A DNA stretch of 64,000 nucleotides from Acidobacteriota bacterium (GTDB lineage: Bacteria > Acidobacteriota > Vicinamibacteria > Vicinamibacterales > CAVVIG01), in the NCBI GenBank assembly GCA_003222395.1, contig QHWB01000038.1, positions 1-64,000 of the forward strand, written 5' to 3'. A program made the translations under genes and the position numbers. Shown one piece after another: positions 34,012 through 41,719 of this stretch. Numbering within the stretch: the first letter of the stretch is position 1; each line of letters opens with the position of its first letter. The notes below the pieces were generated by a model that saw only the letters and a program-made list of their open reading frames with translations, was not told the origin of the DNA and did no database searches.

Positions 34012-34072
34012 GTAGCGCGAGCCTTTTAGGCGAGCGTCCGCGGCCGCCGCTCGGCTGAAAGCCTCGCGCTAC
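34012..34072. repeat. Inverted pair of the 25-bp hairpin element
   Basis: The left copy, 34012-34036, has the variant form, with one C-to-T change (GCCTTTTAGGC). The right copy, 34048-34072, has the array form. The gap is TCCGCGGCCGC. The pair can fold into one long hairpin. It encodes the last 15 residues and the stop codon of the transketolase on the minus strand, and it abuts the start codon of the aldehyde dehydrogenase. Confidence 0.95.
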
Positions 34073-35987
34073 AGCTTCGCGCGATGGACGCGGCATCGAG
34101 CCCGTGATGGGCCAGGACTTCGGCGTTGGTGCCGCACGCCGGGACGTCGGTCAGACCGAGCGACAGGACATCCGCGCGGACGCCTGTGCGTGCAAGCGCC
34201 GCCGCGATCATCACGCCTTGCCCGAGCGTGACGTAGTGGTTATCGAGCGTGACGATCAACGGAAATCTGCCGAGCACGGACCGCACCCACTCGTCGTCGA
34301 TGCGATTGAGCCACGGGAGATCGATTACCGCGGCGCTGATGCCGCCGGCGGCGAGATCGTCGGCGGCGCGCCAGGCGTTCGTCATCAGCACCGGTCCGTA
34401 ACCGACGAGCGCGACGTCGCTGCCGCCGCGCAGCGACACGCCGCGTCCGACCTCGAGCGCGTAAGAGGGCGGCATCGTGTACGGCAGATCGAGCGGGACG
34501 TTGACGAAACGCAGGTATGTGCTCGCCGGATTGCGCTCGACGGCCCACCGGATTGCGAGCCGCGCTTCGCGCTCGCTGCACGGCTCGATGGCCGTCAAAC
34601 CCGGGATCGATCCCACCGCGGAAATGTCCCGCACCGACTGATGCGAATGTCCGGGCCCGCCCGGGACGACGCCGGCGAGCGTCGCTGTGTAGATGATCTT
34701 CGTCTTCTCCGTGGCGTTGTTGTAGATCTGCTCGTTGGCGCGCGTCGACAGGAAGCACGCGAACGAATGCACGACCGGCAGCATGCCCTCGAGCGCGAGG
34801 CCGCCGGCCGCCGACACCATGTGCTGCTCCGCGATGCCGCACTCGAGAAAGCGCTCGGGCAGCTCCGTCTTGAACGCCTCGATGCCGCAGTCCGACAGGA
34901 GATCCGCATCGAGGACGACGATCTCCTTGCGATCGCGCGCCATCTGCAGCAGCTCGTCGCCGTACGCGACGACCAGCCGCTCGGGATGCGACGGCACGAT
35001 GCGCGCCGGCAGCGGCGCATCGGCGAGCGTGAGCGGCGCAAGGCCCAGCGCAGCGAGCCGTTCGTTCACGCGCGCGACCAGCTCGCGCGTGGCCGCGACG
35101 TAGTGCTGCAACGACGGCGCGCCGGCGTGGAAGTGGTAGGTCTGATCGCCGCGGGCGACGCCTTCCATGAACGACACGCCGCGCCCTTTGATCGTGTCGG
35201 CGATGATGACCTTCGGCCGATCGCCGATCGCGCCGAGCTCTCGGAATGCCTTCGACAGCGCGCGCAAATCGTGGCCGTCGAGCCGCCGGACTTCCCAACC
35301 GAAGGCGCGGAACTTGTCTTCGATCGGTCCGAGATCGCTCACCGCGGCGACCGTGGAGTCCGACTGGTATCTGTTGTGGTCGACAATGACCGTGATCTCG
35401 CCGAGCCCGTCGTTGGCGACCGGCTGCAGCGATTCCCAGATCTGCCCTTCCTGCAGCTCGCCGTCGCCGGTCATGACGACGATGCGGCCGCGGCGGCCGG
35501 TGGAGCGCCGCGCGCGCGCCATGCCGTACGCCTTCGAGATGCCCATCCCGAGCGATCCGGTATTGGTCGCGATGAACGGCGTCTCGACGTCCGGATGGCC
35601 GGGCAATCCGCCGAGGCGGCGGAGACGGTGAAGGAGATCGAAATCCAGCTTGTCGAGGGCGATGAGCAGCGAGTACAGCGCGGGCGCGTCGTGCCCTTTG
35701 GATGAAAAGTACGTATCGGCGTTCGGCGCGCCGCTGTTCGCTTCGGTGAGCTCCTCGGTCCACAGCCACGTGATGATGTCGGTCGAGCTGAAGCTCGATC
35801 CGATGTGGCCGGATCCGGCGTTCATGATCATGTACAGCGTGTTGACGCGGCACACGTCGGCCAGGATCTCCGCGCGCGCTATCCGATCGGTGACTTCAGC
35901 GCGCACGCGACGAATCGCTGCGAGCGGCACGAACGTCAGCGTGCCGTCGCCGACGAGCTGTCTGTCTGAATGATCTTTTTCGCCCAT
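34026..35987 (-). CDS. Transketolase (fused N- and C-subunits) with repeat-encoded C-terminus
   Basis: A 653-aa thiamine diphosphate enzyme. The N-terminal part has GSGHIGSSFSSTDI near residue 58, SSKGHDAPALYSL and the TPP motif GDGELQEGQIWESL near 175. The C-terminal part has the catalytic Glu in LECGIAEQHMVSAAGG near 400. It moves two-carbon ketol units between sugar phosphates. Its place in a nonulosonic acid operon suggests a dedicated sugar precursor rather than the pentose phosphate pathway. The last 15 residues (CSARLSAERRPRTLA) and the stop are encoded by the repeat pair at 34012-34072. A 7-bp tandem repeat begins 4 bases upstream of the start. Confidence 0.9.
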   Translation of the reverse strand: MGEKDHSDRQLVGDGTLTFVPLAAIRRVRAEVTDRIARAEILADVCRVNTLYMIMNAGSGHIGSSFSSTDIITWLWTEELTEANSGAPNADTYFSSKGHDAPALYSLLIALDKLDFDLLHRLRRLGGLPGHPDVETPFIATNTGSLGMGISKAYGMARARRSTGRRGRIVVMTGDGELQEGQIWESLQPVANDGLGEITVIVDHNRYQSDSTVAAVSDLGPIEDKFRAFGWEVRRLDGHDLRALSKAFRELGAIGDRPKVIIADTIKGRGVSFMEGVARGDQTYHFHAGAPSLQHYVAATRELVARVNERLAALGLAPLTLADAPLPARIVPSHPERLVVAYGDELLQMARDRKEIVVLDADLLSDCGIEAFKTELPERFLECGIAEQHMVSAAGGLALEGMLPVVHSFACFLSTRANEQIYNNATEKTKIIYTATLAGVVPGGPGHSHQSVRDISAVGSIPGLTAIEPCSEREARLAIRWAVERNPASTYLRFVNVPLDLPYTMPPSYALEVGRGVSLRGGSDVALVGYGPVLMTNAWRAADDLAAGGISAAVIDLPWLNRIDDEWVRSVLGRFPLIVTLDNHYVTLGQGVMIAAALARTGVRADVLSLGLTDVPACGTNAEVLAHHGLDAASIARSCSARLSAERRPRTLA

Positions 35988-35991
35988 CTCG

Positions 35992-36043
35992 GCTATCAGC
36001 TATCAGCTATCAGCTATCAGCTATCAGCTATCAGCTATCAGCT
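35992..36043. repeat. 7-bp tandem repeat (GCTATCA), seven units plus GCT
   Basis: Seven exact copies at 35992-36040 followed by GCT. On the minus strand the array (TGATAGC) ends four bases before the transketolase ATG, where the ribosome binding site is expected. The copies are identical, which suggests recent expansion or slippage. Confidence 0.97.
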
Positions 36044-36050
36044 TTGACTC

Positions 36051-36083
36051 TTGCCACGAAGACGCGAAGACACGAAGAAGAGA
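36051..36083. repeat. Short CACGAAGA-type repeat in intergenic gap
   Basis: CTTGCCACGAAGACGCGAAG and then ACACGAAGAAG form three imperfect copies of an 8-10 bp unit. A related run (TTTCGTGGAT, TTTCGTGGCG) lies at 50013-50051 upstream of smpB. It is noncoding, between the SDR stop at 36105 and the heptamer array. Confidence 0.85.
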
Positions 36084-36104
36084 AAACAAAATAAAAGGCG
36101 CCGA

Positions 36105-36932
36105 TCACCGAGCCGTCCATCCGCCGTCCACGACGAGCATCGCACCGGTCATATACGCCGACGCGCGCGAAGCCAGAAACAGAATCGCGCCGTTGTAGTC
36201 GTCGTCGTTCGCCATCCGGCCGAGCGGCGTGCGCTTCTCGTACTCGGCGACGAACTGCGGATGATGGTCGGCCTCACGCACGCCGCCGGGCACCAGCGTG
36301 TTCACGCGGATGCCGATCGGCGCGCAGTACTCGGCGAGCCAGCGCGTGAAATTCAGCATCCCTGATTTCGCCACGCTGTAGCCGACCGGCTTGTAGAACG
36401 GCGTGCCGTCGCCGCGCCGGTACTCGTACACCGATTGGTCCGGCGTCACGAGGCCATAGGTCGACGAAATGTTGATGATGCTGCCGGCCCGGACGCGATC
36501 CTGCCTGAAGCGCGCGACGAACGACTGCGACGCCAGGAGCGCGCTCTTCAGGTGCGACTCCATCATCGCGTCCCATGCCGGCTCGGGATAGCATTCGAAG
36601 GGTCCGGTCTCGAGCGCGGCGTCGGCCGGCGACGATCCCAGCCCTGCGTTGTTGACGAGGATGGTCGGCGTGCCGAACGCGCGCGCGACCGCGTCGATCG
36701 CAGCATCGACGCCGGCGCGCCCTGTGACGTCGACGCAGTGCGACGAGACCCGCGCGCCGCCGTCGATGAGCGCGCGTACTCGTGGATGCGGTGCACCGAT
36801 GCGATCGAACACCGCCACCGCCGCTCCCGCCGACGACAGCGCTTCCGCATACTGGCTACCCAGGCGGCCATTGCCGCCGGTCACCAGGGCGACCTGTCCA
36901 TCGAGCCGAAACAGGTGGTCGATGATGCTCAC
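36105..36932 (-). CDS. Short-chain dehydrogenase/reductase (classical SDR)
   Basis: A 275-aa classical SDR. It has VALVTGGNGRLGSQYAEAL (NAD(P) site, residues about 14-32), LVNNAGLGSS near 93, INISSTYG (Ser) near 147, and YSVAKSG (Tyr/Lys) near 178. The final residues GAMLVVDGGWTAR are the standard C-terminus. Close relatives act on sugars or sugar acids in LPS loci. It is the first gene behind the promoter at 37120-37148 and may start the operon. The GTG start at 36930-36932 lies about 180 nt downstream of the predicted transcription start. Confidence 0.88.
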   Translation of the reverse strand: MSIIDHLFRLDGQVALVTGGNGRLGSQYAEALSSAGAAVAVFDRIGAPHPRVRALIDGGARVSSHCVDVTGRAGVDAAIDAVARAFGTPTILVNNAGLGSSPADAALETGPFECYPEPAWDAMMESHLKSALLASQSFVARFRQDRVRAGSIINISSTYGLVTPDQSVYEYRRGDGTPFYKPVGYSVAKSGMLNFTRWLAEYCAPIGIRVNTLVPGGVREADHHPQFVAEYEKRTPLGRMANDDDYNGAILFLASRASAYMTGAMLVVDGGWTAR

Positions 36933-36970
36933 TGATTGGTTCGGGTGGCGGTCGACAGCCGGCGGAGCTT

Positions 36971-37005
36971 GCCCACCGAAGCTCGCGAAGCGAGCGAAGG
37001 TGGGC
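36971..37005. repeat. Two-tier hairpin GCCCACC-GAA-GCTCGC
   Basis: The plus strand reads GCCCACC, GAA, GCTCGC, GAA, GCGAGC, GAA, GGTGGGC. Both stems are perfect and are separated by symmetric GAA internal loops, with a GAA end loop. It lies in the leader of the 36105-36932 gene and belongs to the same class as the palindrome inside the carbamoyltransferase gene. A terminator is unlikely, since no T-run follows. Confidence 0.9.
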
Positions 37006-37098
37006 TACCGCCCTCTCGCTTACAATTTCGGCCGGAAAATTGGCCGCGTGCGGCGAACGGCCTTGGGAAGACCGGCGATGAACGCCCGAAGGCTCAGG

Positions 37099-37115
37099 CG
37101 TTCACAAAATGAACG
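37099..37115. promoter_or_regulatory. Dyad CGTTCA-N5-TGAACG over predicted transcription start
   Basis: A 17-bp perfect dyad (CGTTCACAAAATGAACG). It lies just downstream of the -10 box of the minus-strand promoter, overlapping the predicted +1. It matches the dyad at 37174-37190 in arms and spacing, so it is a candidate operator. Confidence 0.6.
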
Positions 37116-37119
37116 ACCA

Positions 37120-37148
37120 ATTATGTAAGGACGCGTACGGGGTGTCAA
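37120..37148 (-). promoter_or_regulatory. Sigma70-like promoter for the nonulosonic acid operon
   Basis: On the minus strand, TTGACA (37148-37143) is followed by a 17-bp spacer and CATAAT (37125-37120). This is a near-consensus vegetative promoter in otherwise GC-rich DNA. It points to the SDR gene at 36932 and the genes behind it (transketolase to FAD oxidoreductase). The predicted start is near 37113, giving a leader of about 180 nt. Confidence 0.75.
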
Positions 37149-37152
37149 GCGC

Positions 37153-37171
37153 GCAGCGGCGAGGCCGCTGC
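37153..37171 (-). terminator. GC-rich stem-loop after the UDP-sugar dehydrogenase gene
   Basis: GCAGCGGC, GAG, GCCGCTGC form a perfect 8-bp stem and 3-base loop, about 35 bases past the dehydrogenase stop on the minus strand. No T-run follows; instead the promoter -35 begins three bases later. It may act as a weak terminator or insulator. Confidence 0.4.
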
Positions 37172-37173
37172 CG

Positions 37174-37190
37174 TGTTCAGAGTGTGAACA
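37174..37190. promoter_or_regulatory. Dyad TGTTCA-N5-TGAACA upstream of promoter
   Basis: A 17-bp perfect dyad (TGTTCAGAGTGTGAACA) about 26 bp upstream of the -35 box. Its centre is 75 bp from the matching dyad at 37099-37115. Two such sites around a promoter fit a repressor that works by looping or cooperative binding. The regulator is unknown. Confidence 0.55.
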
Positions 37191-37206
37191 GCCTGCTTTC
37201 GAACCA

Positions 37207-38553
37207 CTAGACCGGAGCGGGCGTCGGCGCCGCGCGACCCGACAGCCTCACGATGTTCGGCGCCGCGAAGCTGCGCAGCGCGTTGCGCGTGTCGACGATC
37301 GGAATGCCGCTCTCGACGAGCGGCTTCCATTCGAAGCTCCCGTGGTCCGTGCAGATGACGACGCAGTCGGGACGCCGGCGGAGCGCTTCGGCTTCGTCGA
37401 CCGCCTCGAAATAGTGGCTTCCTTCCTTGAGCGTCGGCACGTACGGATCGCTGTAGGAAATGACGGCGCCGCGCCGCGTCAGCAGCTCGATGATGTCGAG
37501 CGCCGGCGACTCGCGCATGTCGCTCACGTCCCGCTTGTACGCGACGCCATAGAGATGAATGCGCGATCCGTTCACCGGCTTGCGCGTGTCGTTGAGCGCA
37601 TCGACGACGCGATCGACGACGAACTCGGGCATCGATCCGTTGACCTGGCCGGCGAGCTCGATGAAGCGGCATTCGAAGCCGCTCTGCCGCGCTTTCCACG
37701 AGAGATAGAACGGGTCGATCGGGATGCAGTGGCCGCCGAGGCCCGGTCCCGGATAGAACGGCATGAAGCCGAACGGCTTGGTCTTCGCCGCCTCGATGAC
37801 TTCCCACACGTCGATGTCCAGCTTGTGGCACATCTGCGCGATTTCGTTCACGAGCCCGATGTTCACCGCGCGGAACGTGTTCTCGAGCAGCTTGACCATC
37901 TCGGCGACGCGCGTCGAGCTCACCGGGATGACTTTCGACACGATGGCGCCGTACAGCGCCGCGGCCGCCTCCGTGCTCGCCGGGCCGTGGCCGCCGACAA
38001 TCTTCGGAATGTTGCGCGTCGTGTACGTCCGATTGCCGGGATCGACGCGCTCGGGCGAGAAGGCGAGGAAGAAATCGCGATCCGCCTTCAGGCCGCGCGC
38101 TTCGAGCATCGGCAGCGCCACTTCGTCGGTCGTGCCTGGATACGTCGTCGACTCGAGGATGACGAGCTGGCCGGCATGAAGATTCGCCGCGACGCCCTCG
38201 AGCGCCTGCACAACATACGACAGATCGGGATCCTTCGTCTTGCGCAGCGGCGTCGGCACGCAGATGTCCGCCACGTCCATCGTCGCCAGCTCGGTCATGT
38301 CGGTCGTCGCGCGCAGGTGGCCCGATTTGACGACCTTCTCGAGGTCGTCCTGCGGCACGTCGGGAATGTAGCTGCGGCCGGCATTGATGGCGGCGACCTT
38401 CGACGCGTCGACGTCGAAGCCGGTCACCGAGAAACCGGCGAGCGCGAATTCAGCGGCGAGCGGCAGGCCGACGTAGCCGAGGCCGATGACGCCGACGCGC
38501 GCCTGCTTCGATCGGATGCTGGTGACGATCGTCGTGGCAGTCTTCTGAGTCAT
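37207..38553 (-). CDS. UDP-sugar 6-dehydrogenase (UDP-GlcNAc/ManNAc type)
   Basis: A 448-aa NDP-sugar dehydrogenase. The NAD site is VGVIGLGYVGLPLAAEFALA near residue 20. CVPTPLRKTKDPDLSYVV follows near 97. The catalytic Cys lies in GLGGHCIPIDPFYLSWKA near 265 and KRDVSDMRESPALDI near 350. This matches the WbpA/TviB/WecC group, which oxidises UDP-GlcNAc or UDP-ManNAc to the uronic acid, more than UDP-glucose dehydrogenase. It lies 8 bases behind gmd and ends before the promoter of the next operon. The product, an N-acetylhexosaminuronic acid, would suit the AsnB amidation seen elsewhere in the locus. Confidence 0.9.
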   Translation of the reverse strand: MTQKTATTIVTSIRSKQARVGVIGLGYVGLPLAAEFALAGFSVTGFDVDASKVAAINAGRSYIPDVPQDDLEKVVKSGHLRATTDMTELATMDVADICVPTPLRKTKDPDLSYVVQALEGVAANLHAGQLVILESTTYPGTTDEVALPMLEARGLKADRDFFLAFSPERVDPGNRTYTTRNIPKIVGGHGPASTEAAAALYGAIVSKVIPVSSTRVAEMVKLLENTFRAVNIGLVNEIAQMCHKLDIDVWEVIEAAKTKPFGFMPFYPGPGLGGHCIPIDPFYLSWKARQSGFECRFIELAGQVNGSMPEFVVDRVVDALNDTRKPVNGSRIHLYGVAYKRDVSDMRESPALDIIELLTRRGAVISYSDPYVPTLKEGSHYFEAVDEAEALRRRPDCVVICTDHGSFEWKPLVESGIPIVDTRNALRSFAAPNIVRLSGRAAPTPAPV

Positions 38554-38561
38554 GAGTCCCG

Positions 38562-39557
38562 CTATAGAGTGGACAGCCGATCGGCGCTCTGCGGCGCCTC
38601 CGAGACGCGCCGGACGTCGGCATCGACCATCATTTTCACAAGGCCCGCGAAGTCGACGCTCGGCGCCCATCCAAGGTGCATTCGCGCTTTGGTGGCGTCG
38701 CCGATCAGATGCTCGACTTCGGCTGGCCGAATCAGCTTGGGGTCGAGCTTGACGTGCCGGCGCCACTCGAGCCCGGCGTGGCCGAACGCAACCTCGACGA
38801 GATCGCGCACCGACTTGCTGATGCCGGTCGCAATCACGTAGTCCTCGGCGCGATCCCGCTGCAGCATCATCCACATCGCCTTGACGTAGTCGCCGGCAAA
38901 GCCCCAGTCGCGGTGCGCGTCGAGGTTGCCGAGCGACAGCGTGTCCGAGACGCCGGCCTTGATGCGCGCGACGCCGTCGGTCACTTTCCGCGTGACGAAC
39001 TCCAGGCCGCGGCGCGGCGACTCGTGATTGAAGAGCATCCCCGAGACGGCGAAGAGATCGTAGCTCTCGCGGTAGTTGACCGTGATGTAGTGGGCGAACA
39101 CCTTCGACACGCCGTACGGACTGCGCGGATAGAACGGCGTGTCTTCGTTCTGCGGCACCTGGCGGACTTTGCCGAACATCTCGCTCGAGGAGGCCTGATA
39201 CATCCGGATGGACGGATCGACATGCCGGATCGCTTCGAGCACACGCGTCACGCCCTGCGCGTTGAACTCGCCGGTGAGCATCGGCTGATCCCACGAGGCG
39301 GGCACGAACGACATCGCGGCAAGGTTGTAGAGCTCGTGCGGCCGAACTTCGTCGACTAGACGGATGATCGAGAGCTGGTCGAGCAGATCCGCCGGCTTGA
39401 TCGTGATGCGATCGAGCAGGTGCTGCACGCGCCAGAAGTTGGGCGCGCTCGCGCGGCGGACGGTGCCGACGACCTCGTACCCTTTCGAGAGGAGCAATTC
39501 CGCGAGGTAGGATCCGTCCTGCCCGGTAATCCCGGTGATAATGGCCCGCTTCGACAT
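38562..39557 (-). CDS. gmd: GDP-mannose 4,6-dehydratase
   Basis: A 331-aa dehydratase: [20 protein letters not shown] (NADP site), [18 protein letters not shown] near 83, [12 protein letters not shown] near 117, [20 protein letters not shown] (Tyr/Lys) near 140 and [16 protein letters not shown] near 208. It is typical of Gmd in length and motifs. It makes GDP-4-keto-6-deoxymannose for rhamnose, fucose or perosamine. No fucose synthase or Rmd is clear next to it, although several unassigned SDRs here could take the product. The ATG at 39557 is 23 bp from the divergent membrane protein. Confidence 0.95.
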   Translation of the reverse strand: MSKRAIITGITGQDGSYLAELLLSKGYEVVGTVRRASAPNFWRVQHLLDRITIKPADLLDQLSIIRLVDEVRPHELYNLAAMSFVPASWDQPMLTGEFNAQGVTRVLEAIRHVDPSIRMYQASSSEMFGKVRQVPQNEDTPFYPRSPYGVSKVFAHYITVNYRESYDLFAVSGMLFNHESPRRGLEFVTRKVTDGVARIKAGVSDTLSLGNLDAHRDWGFAGDYVKAMWMMLQRDRAEDYVIATGISKSVRDLVEVAFGHAGLEWRRHVKLDPKLIRPAEVEHLIGDATKARMHLGWAPSVDFAGLVKMMVDADVRRVSEAPQSADRLSTL

Positions 39558-39580
39558 TTTGGAGAACGTGAAAGTCTAGC

Positions 39581-41719
39581 ATGAGCGCGCGTCCGTCGCC
39601 GCTGGTGGAAGGCGCGGCCGTGGTCGCCGCGCTCCTCGCGATCGCGATCGCCGGCACCTATCCGCTGATTGGGCATCTTGGCACGCACCTGCCGAACGAT
39701 CTCGGCGACCCGGTGCTGAACGCGTGGATTCTGGCGTGGGACGCGTCGGCGCTGGCGCGCGGCGGAGCCCATCTGTGGGATGCGCCGGACTTCTTCCCAT
39801 ATCTGCACGCGCTCGCGTACTCGGACCACCTGCTCGGCATCGCGCTGTTCACGGCGCCGCTGCAGTGGCTGAGCGGCAACGCGGTGCTCGTCTACAACGT
39901 CGCCTTCATCGGTGCGTTCGTGGGCGGCGGCGCCGGCATGTATCTGCTCGCGCGCACGCTGACGGGCCGCCGCGACGCGGCGTTCGTCGCCGCGCTCGTT
40001 TTTGCCTTCTCGCCGTTCCGCGTCGCTCACCTCGCGCACCTGCAATGGCTGATGATCGGATGGCTGCCGTTCGGCCTGTGGGCGCTCCATCGCTACATGT
40101 CGACCGGCGCGGTGCGGTTTCTGCTGATCGCCGCGATCGCGTATCTGCTGCAATCGTTCACGGCGATGTACTTCATCTATTTCGGACTCCTTCCGCTGAG
40201 CGTCGTCGCGATCGCCGAGGCCTGGCGCGTCCGTCCGCGCCTCGCGCGCACCGCGGGACACGTCGCGCTCGCCGGCGCGGTCGTCGTCTTCGCGCTCGCG
40301 CCGATCGTTCGTGTGTACGCGTGGGTGCGCGCCGATCGTGGCTTCACGCGGACGCCGATTGAGATCCAGGCGTACAGCGCCGACGTGAGCGAATATTTTC
40401 GCGGACACCATCTCGTGCGGCTGTGGCGTCGTGCGCCGCATGGCACCGGCGAACACGAGCTGTTTCCCGGCGGCGTCGCGCTCGCCCTCTCAGCCGTCGC
40501 GCTCGCGACGGCACGTGGACGCTCGCGCTGGTACGTCGTGCTCTATGCCGTCATCACCGCAGTCGCGTTCATGCTCTCTCTCGGGCCGCTGCCGTCGGCG
40601 TGGGGCCACCAGGCGCCCATCGCCGGCCCCTATCGGCTGATGCTGAGCGTCGTGCCTGGTCTCGACGGGCTGCGAGCCGTGGCCCGGATCGCTGTGATCG
40701 TCCTGCTCGGCCTCTCCGTGCTGGCGGCATTCGGCACGACCGCTCTGCTCGCGCGCCTGTCGCCGCGATGGCGCATCGCGGTTCCCGTCGCGCTCAGCGT
40801 CGCGATTGTCGGCGAGGGTTGGGCGGCACCGATTCCGATCGCGCGGTTCGATCCGTTCGGCGGCGACGCCGATCGCCGTGCGTATGAATTCGTGCGCGAC
40901 AGCGGACCGGGGCCGGTGGTCGATCTGCCCCTGTCACTCGATCACCACGAGCGCGAGCTCCGGTATCAATACCTGACGCTCGTTCACGGGCAGCGCACGC
41001 TCAATGGATCGACCAGCTACGACACGACGATCCATCGATTTCTCGGCCTGGCGGATCAGTCTCCGCTCGCGGACGTGGATCGGATGGATGTCGCCGTCGG
41101 CTTTCTTCGCGGCATGGGCGTCCGCTACGTGATCGTCCACGCGCGCGACTTCGACGAGCCGGCGGCGGCGGCGGCGGTCCTGACCGGGCTCCAAAGCGAC
41201 CACGATGGCGTCGCCGCGCGCCACGACTTCGGGAACACCACGGTGTTCGTCCTTGCGCCCGAGCCACCGGCGTCACCGACTGACGGCCTTCGCGCGGTGC
41301 CGGCTGCTGACATCCACGCGCGCGCGTCGCACGAGCCCGGGCGCCTGCCCTTCCTGTTCGACCGCGATCGCGATTCGCGCTGGCTCACCGGGAAGCCGCA
41401 GACCGGGCGCGAGTGGATCGAGCTCGCGCTCGCCCGGCCGCGGAACGTCGCGCTCGTTCGCATGCAGACCGCCGAACGCAGCTTCGGCGACTATCCGCGC
41501 GAGCTCGCGATCGACGCGGTCGAAGACGGCGGCGTTCGGACGATCTTCCGCGGCTCGGTGCTGCCGGCGTTCGGCCGCGCACTCGCGATCGATTACAGAT
41601 ATCCGACGATCGACCTCGCGCTGCCCGACAACCACGCGCGCGCGATCCGGCTGCGTCAGCTCGGCGCGGCCGAGCAGCTGTTCTGGTCGATCCACGAGCT
41701 CGAGCTGTGGGAGCGCTGA
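39581..41719 (+). CDS. Large membrane protein with C-terminal beta domain
   Basis: A 712-aa protein. Residues 1-420 hold about ten spans with a large periplasmic loop after the first (PNDLGDPVLNAWILAWDAS), the pattern of GT-C-like YfhO/ArnT relatives in glycan loci. Residues about 420-550 are soluble. About 555-712 form a beta-rich domain containing LPFLFDRDRDSRWLTGKPQTGREW and a late LFWSIHELELWER, which looks like an F5/8-type C (discoidin) sugar-binding domain. It is divergent from gmd and ends in a TGATG overlap with the following GT. It could be a membrane glycosyltransferase with a carbohydrate-binding tail. Activity unproven. Confidence 0.78.
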   Translation: MSARPSPLVEGAAVVAALLAIAIAGTYPLIGHLGTHLPNDLGDPVLNAWILAWDASALARGGAHLWDAPDFFPYLHALAYSDHLLGIALFTAPLQWLSGNAVLVYNVAFIGAFVGGGAGMYLLARTLTGRRDAAFVAALVFAFSPFRVAHLAHLQWLMIGWLPFGLWALHRYMSTGAVRFLLIAAIAYLLQSFTAMYFIYFGLLPLSVVAIAEAWRVRPRLARTAGHVALAGAVVVFALAPIVRVYAWVRADRGFTRTPIEIQAYSADVSEYFRGHHLVRLWRRAPHGTGEHELFPGGVALALSAVALATARGRSRWYVVLYAVITAVAFMLSLGPLPSAWGHQAPIAGPYRLMLSVVPGLDGLRAVARIAVIVLLGLSVLAAFGTTALLARLSPRWRIAVPVALSVAIVGEGWAAPIPIARFDPFGGDADRRAYEFVRDSGPGPVVDLPLSLDHHERELRYQYLTLVHGQRTLNGSTSYDTTIHRFLGLADQSPLADVDRMDVAVGFLRGMGVRYVIVHARDFDEPAAAAAVLTGLQSDHDGVAARHDFGNTTVFVLAPEPPASPTDGLRAVPAADIHARASHEPGRLPFLFDRDRDSRWLTGKPQTGREWIELALARPRNVALVRMQTAERSFGDYPRELAIDAVEDGGVRTIFRGSVLPAFGRALAIDYRYPTIDLALPDNHARAIRLRQLGAAEQLFWSIHELELWER

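Noticed and set aside
37180-37206. tRNA gene suggested by GGTTCGAAA on the minus strand
   Set aside because: No acceptor, D-arm or anticodon stem can be built around it; it is at the stop of the UDP-sugar dehydrogenase.
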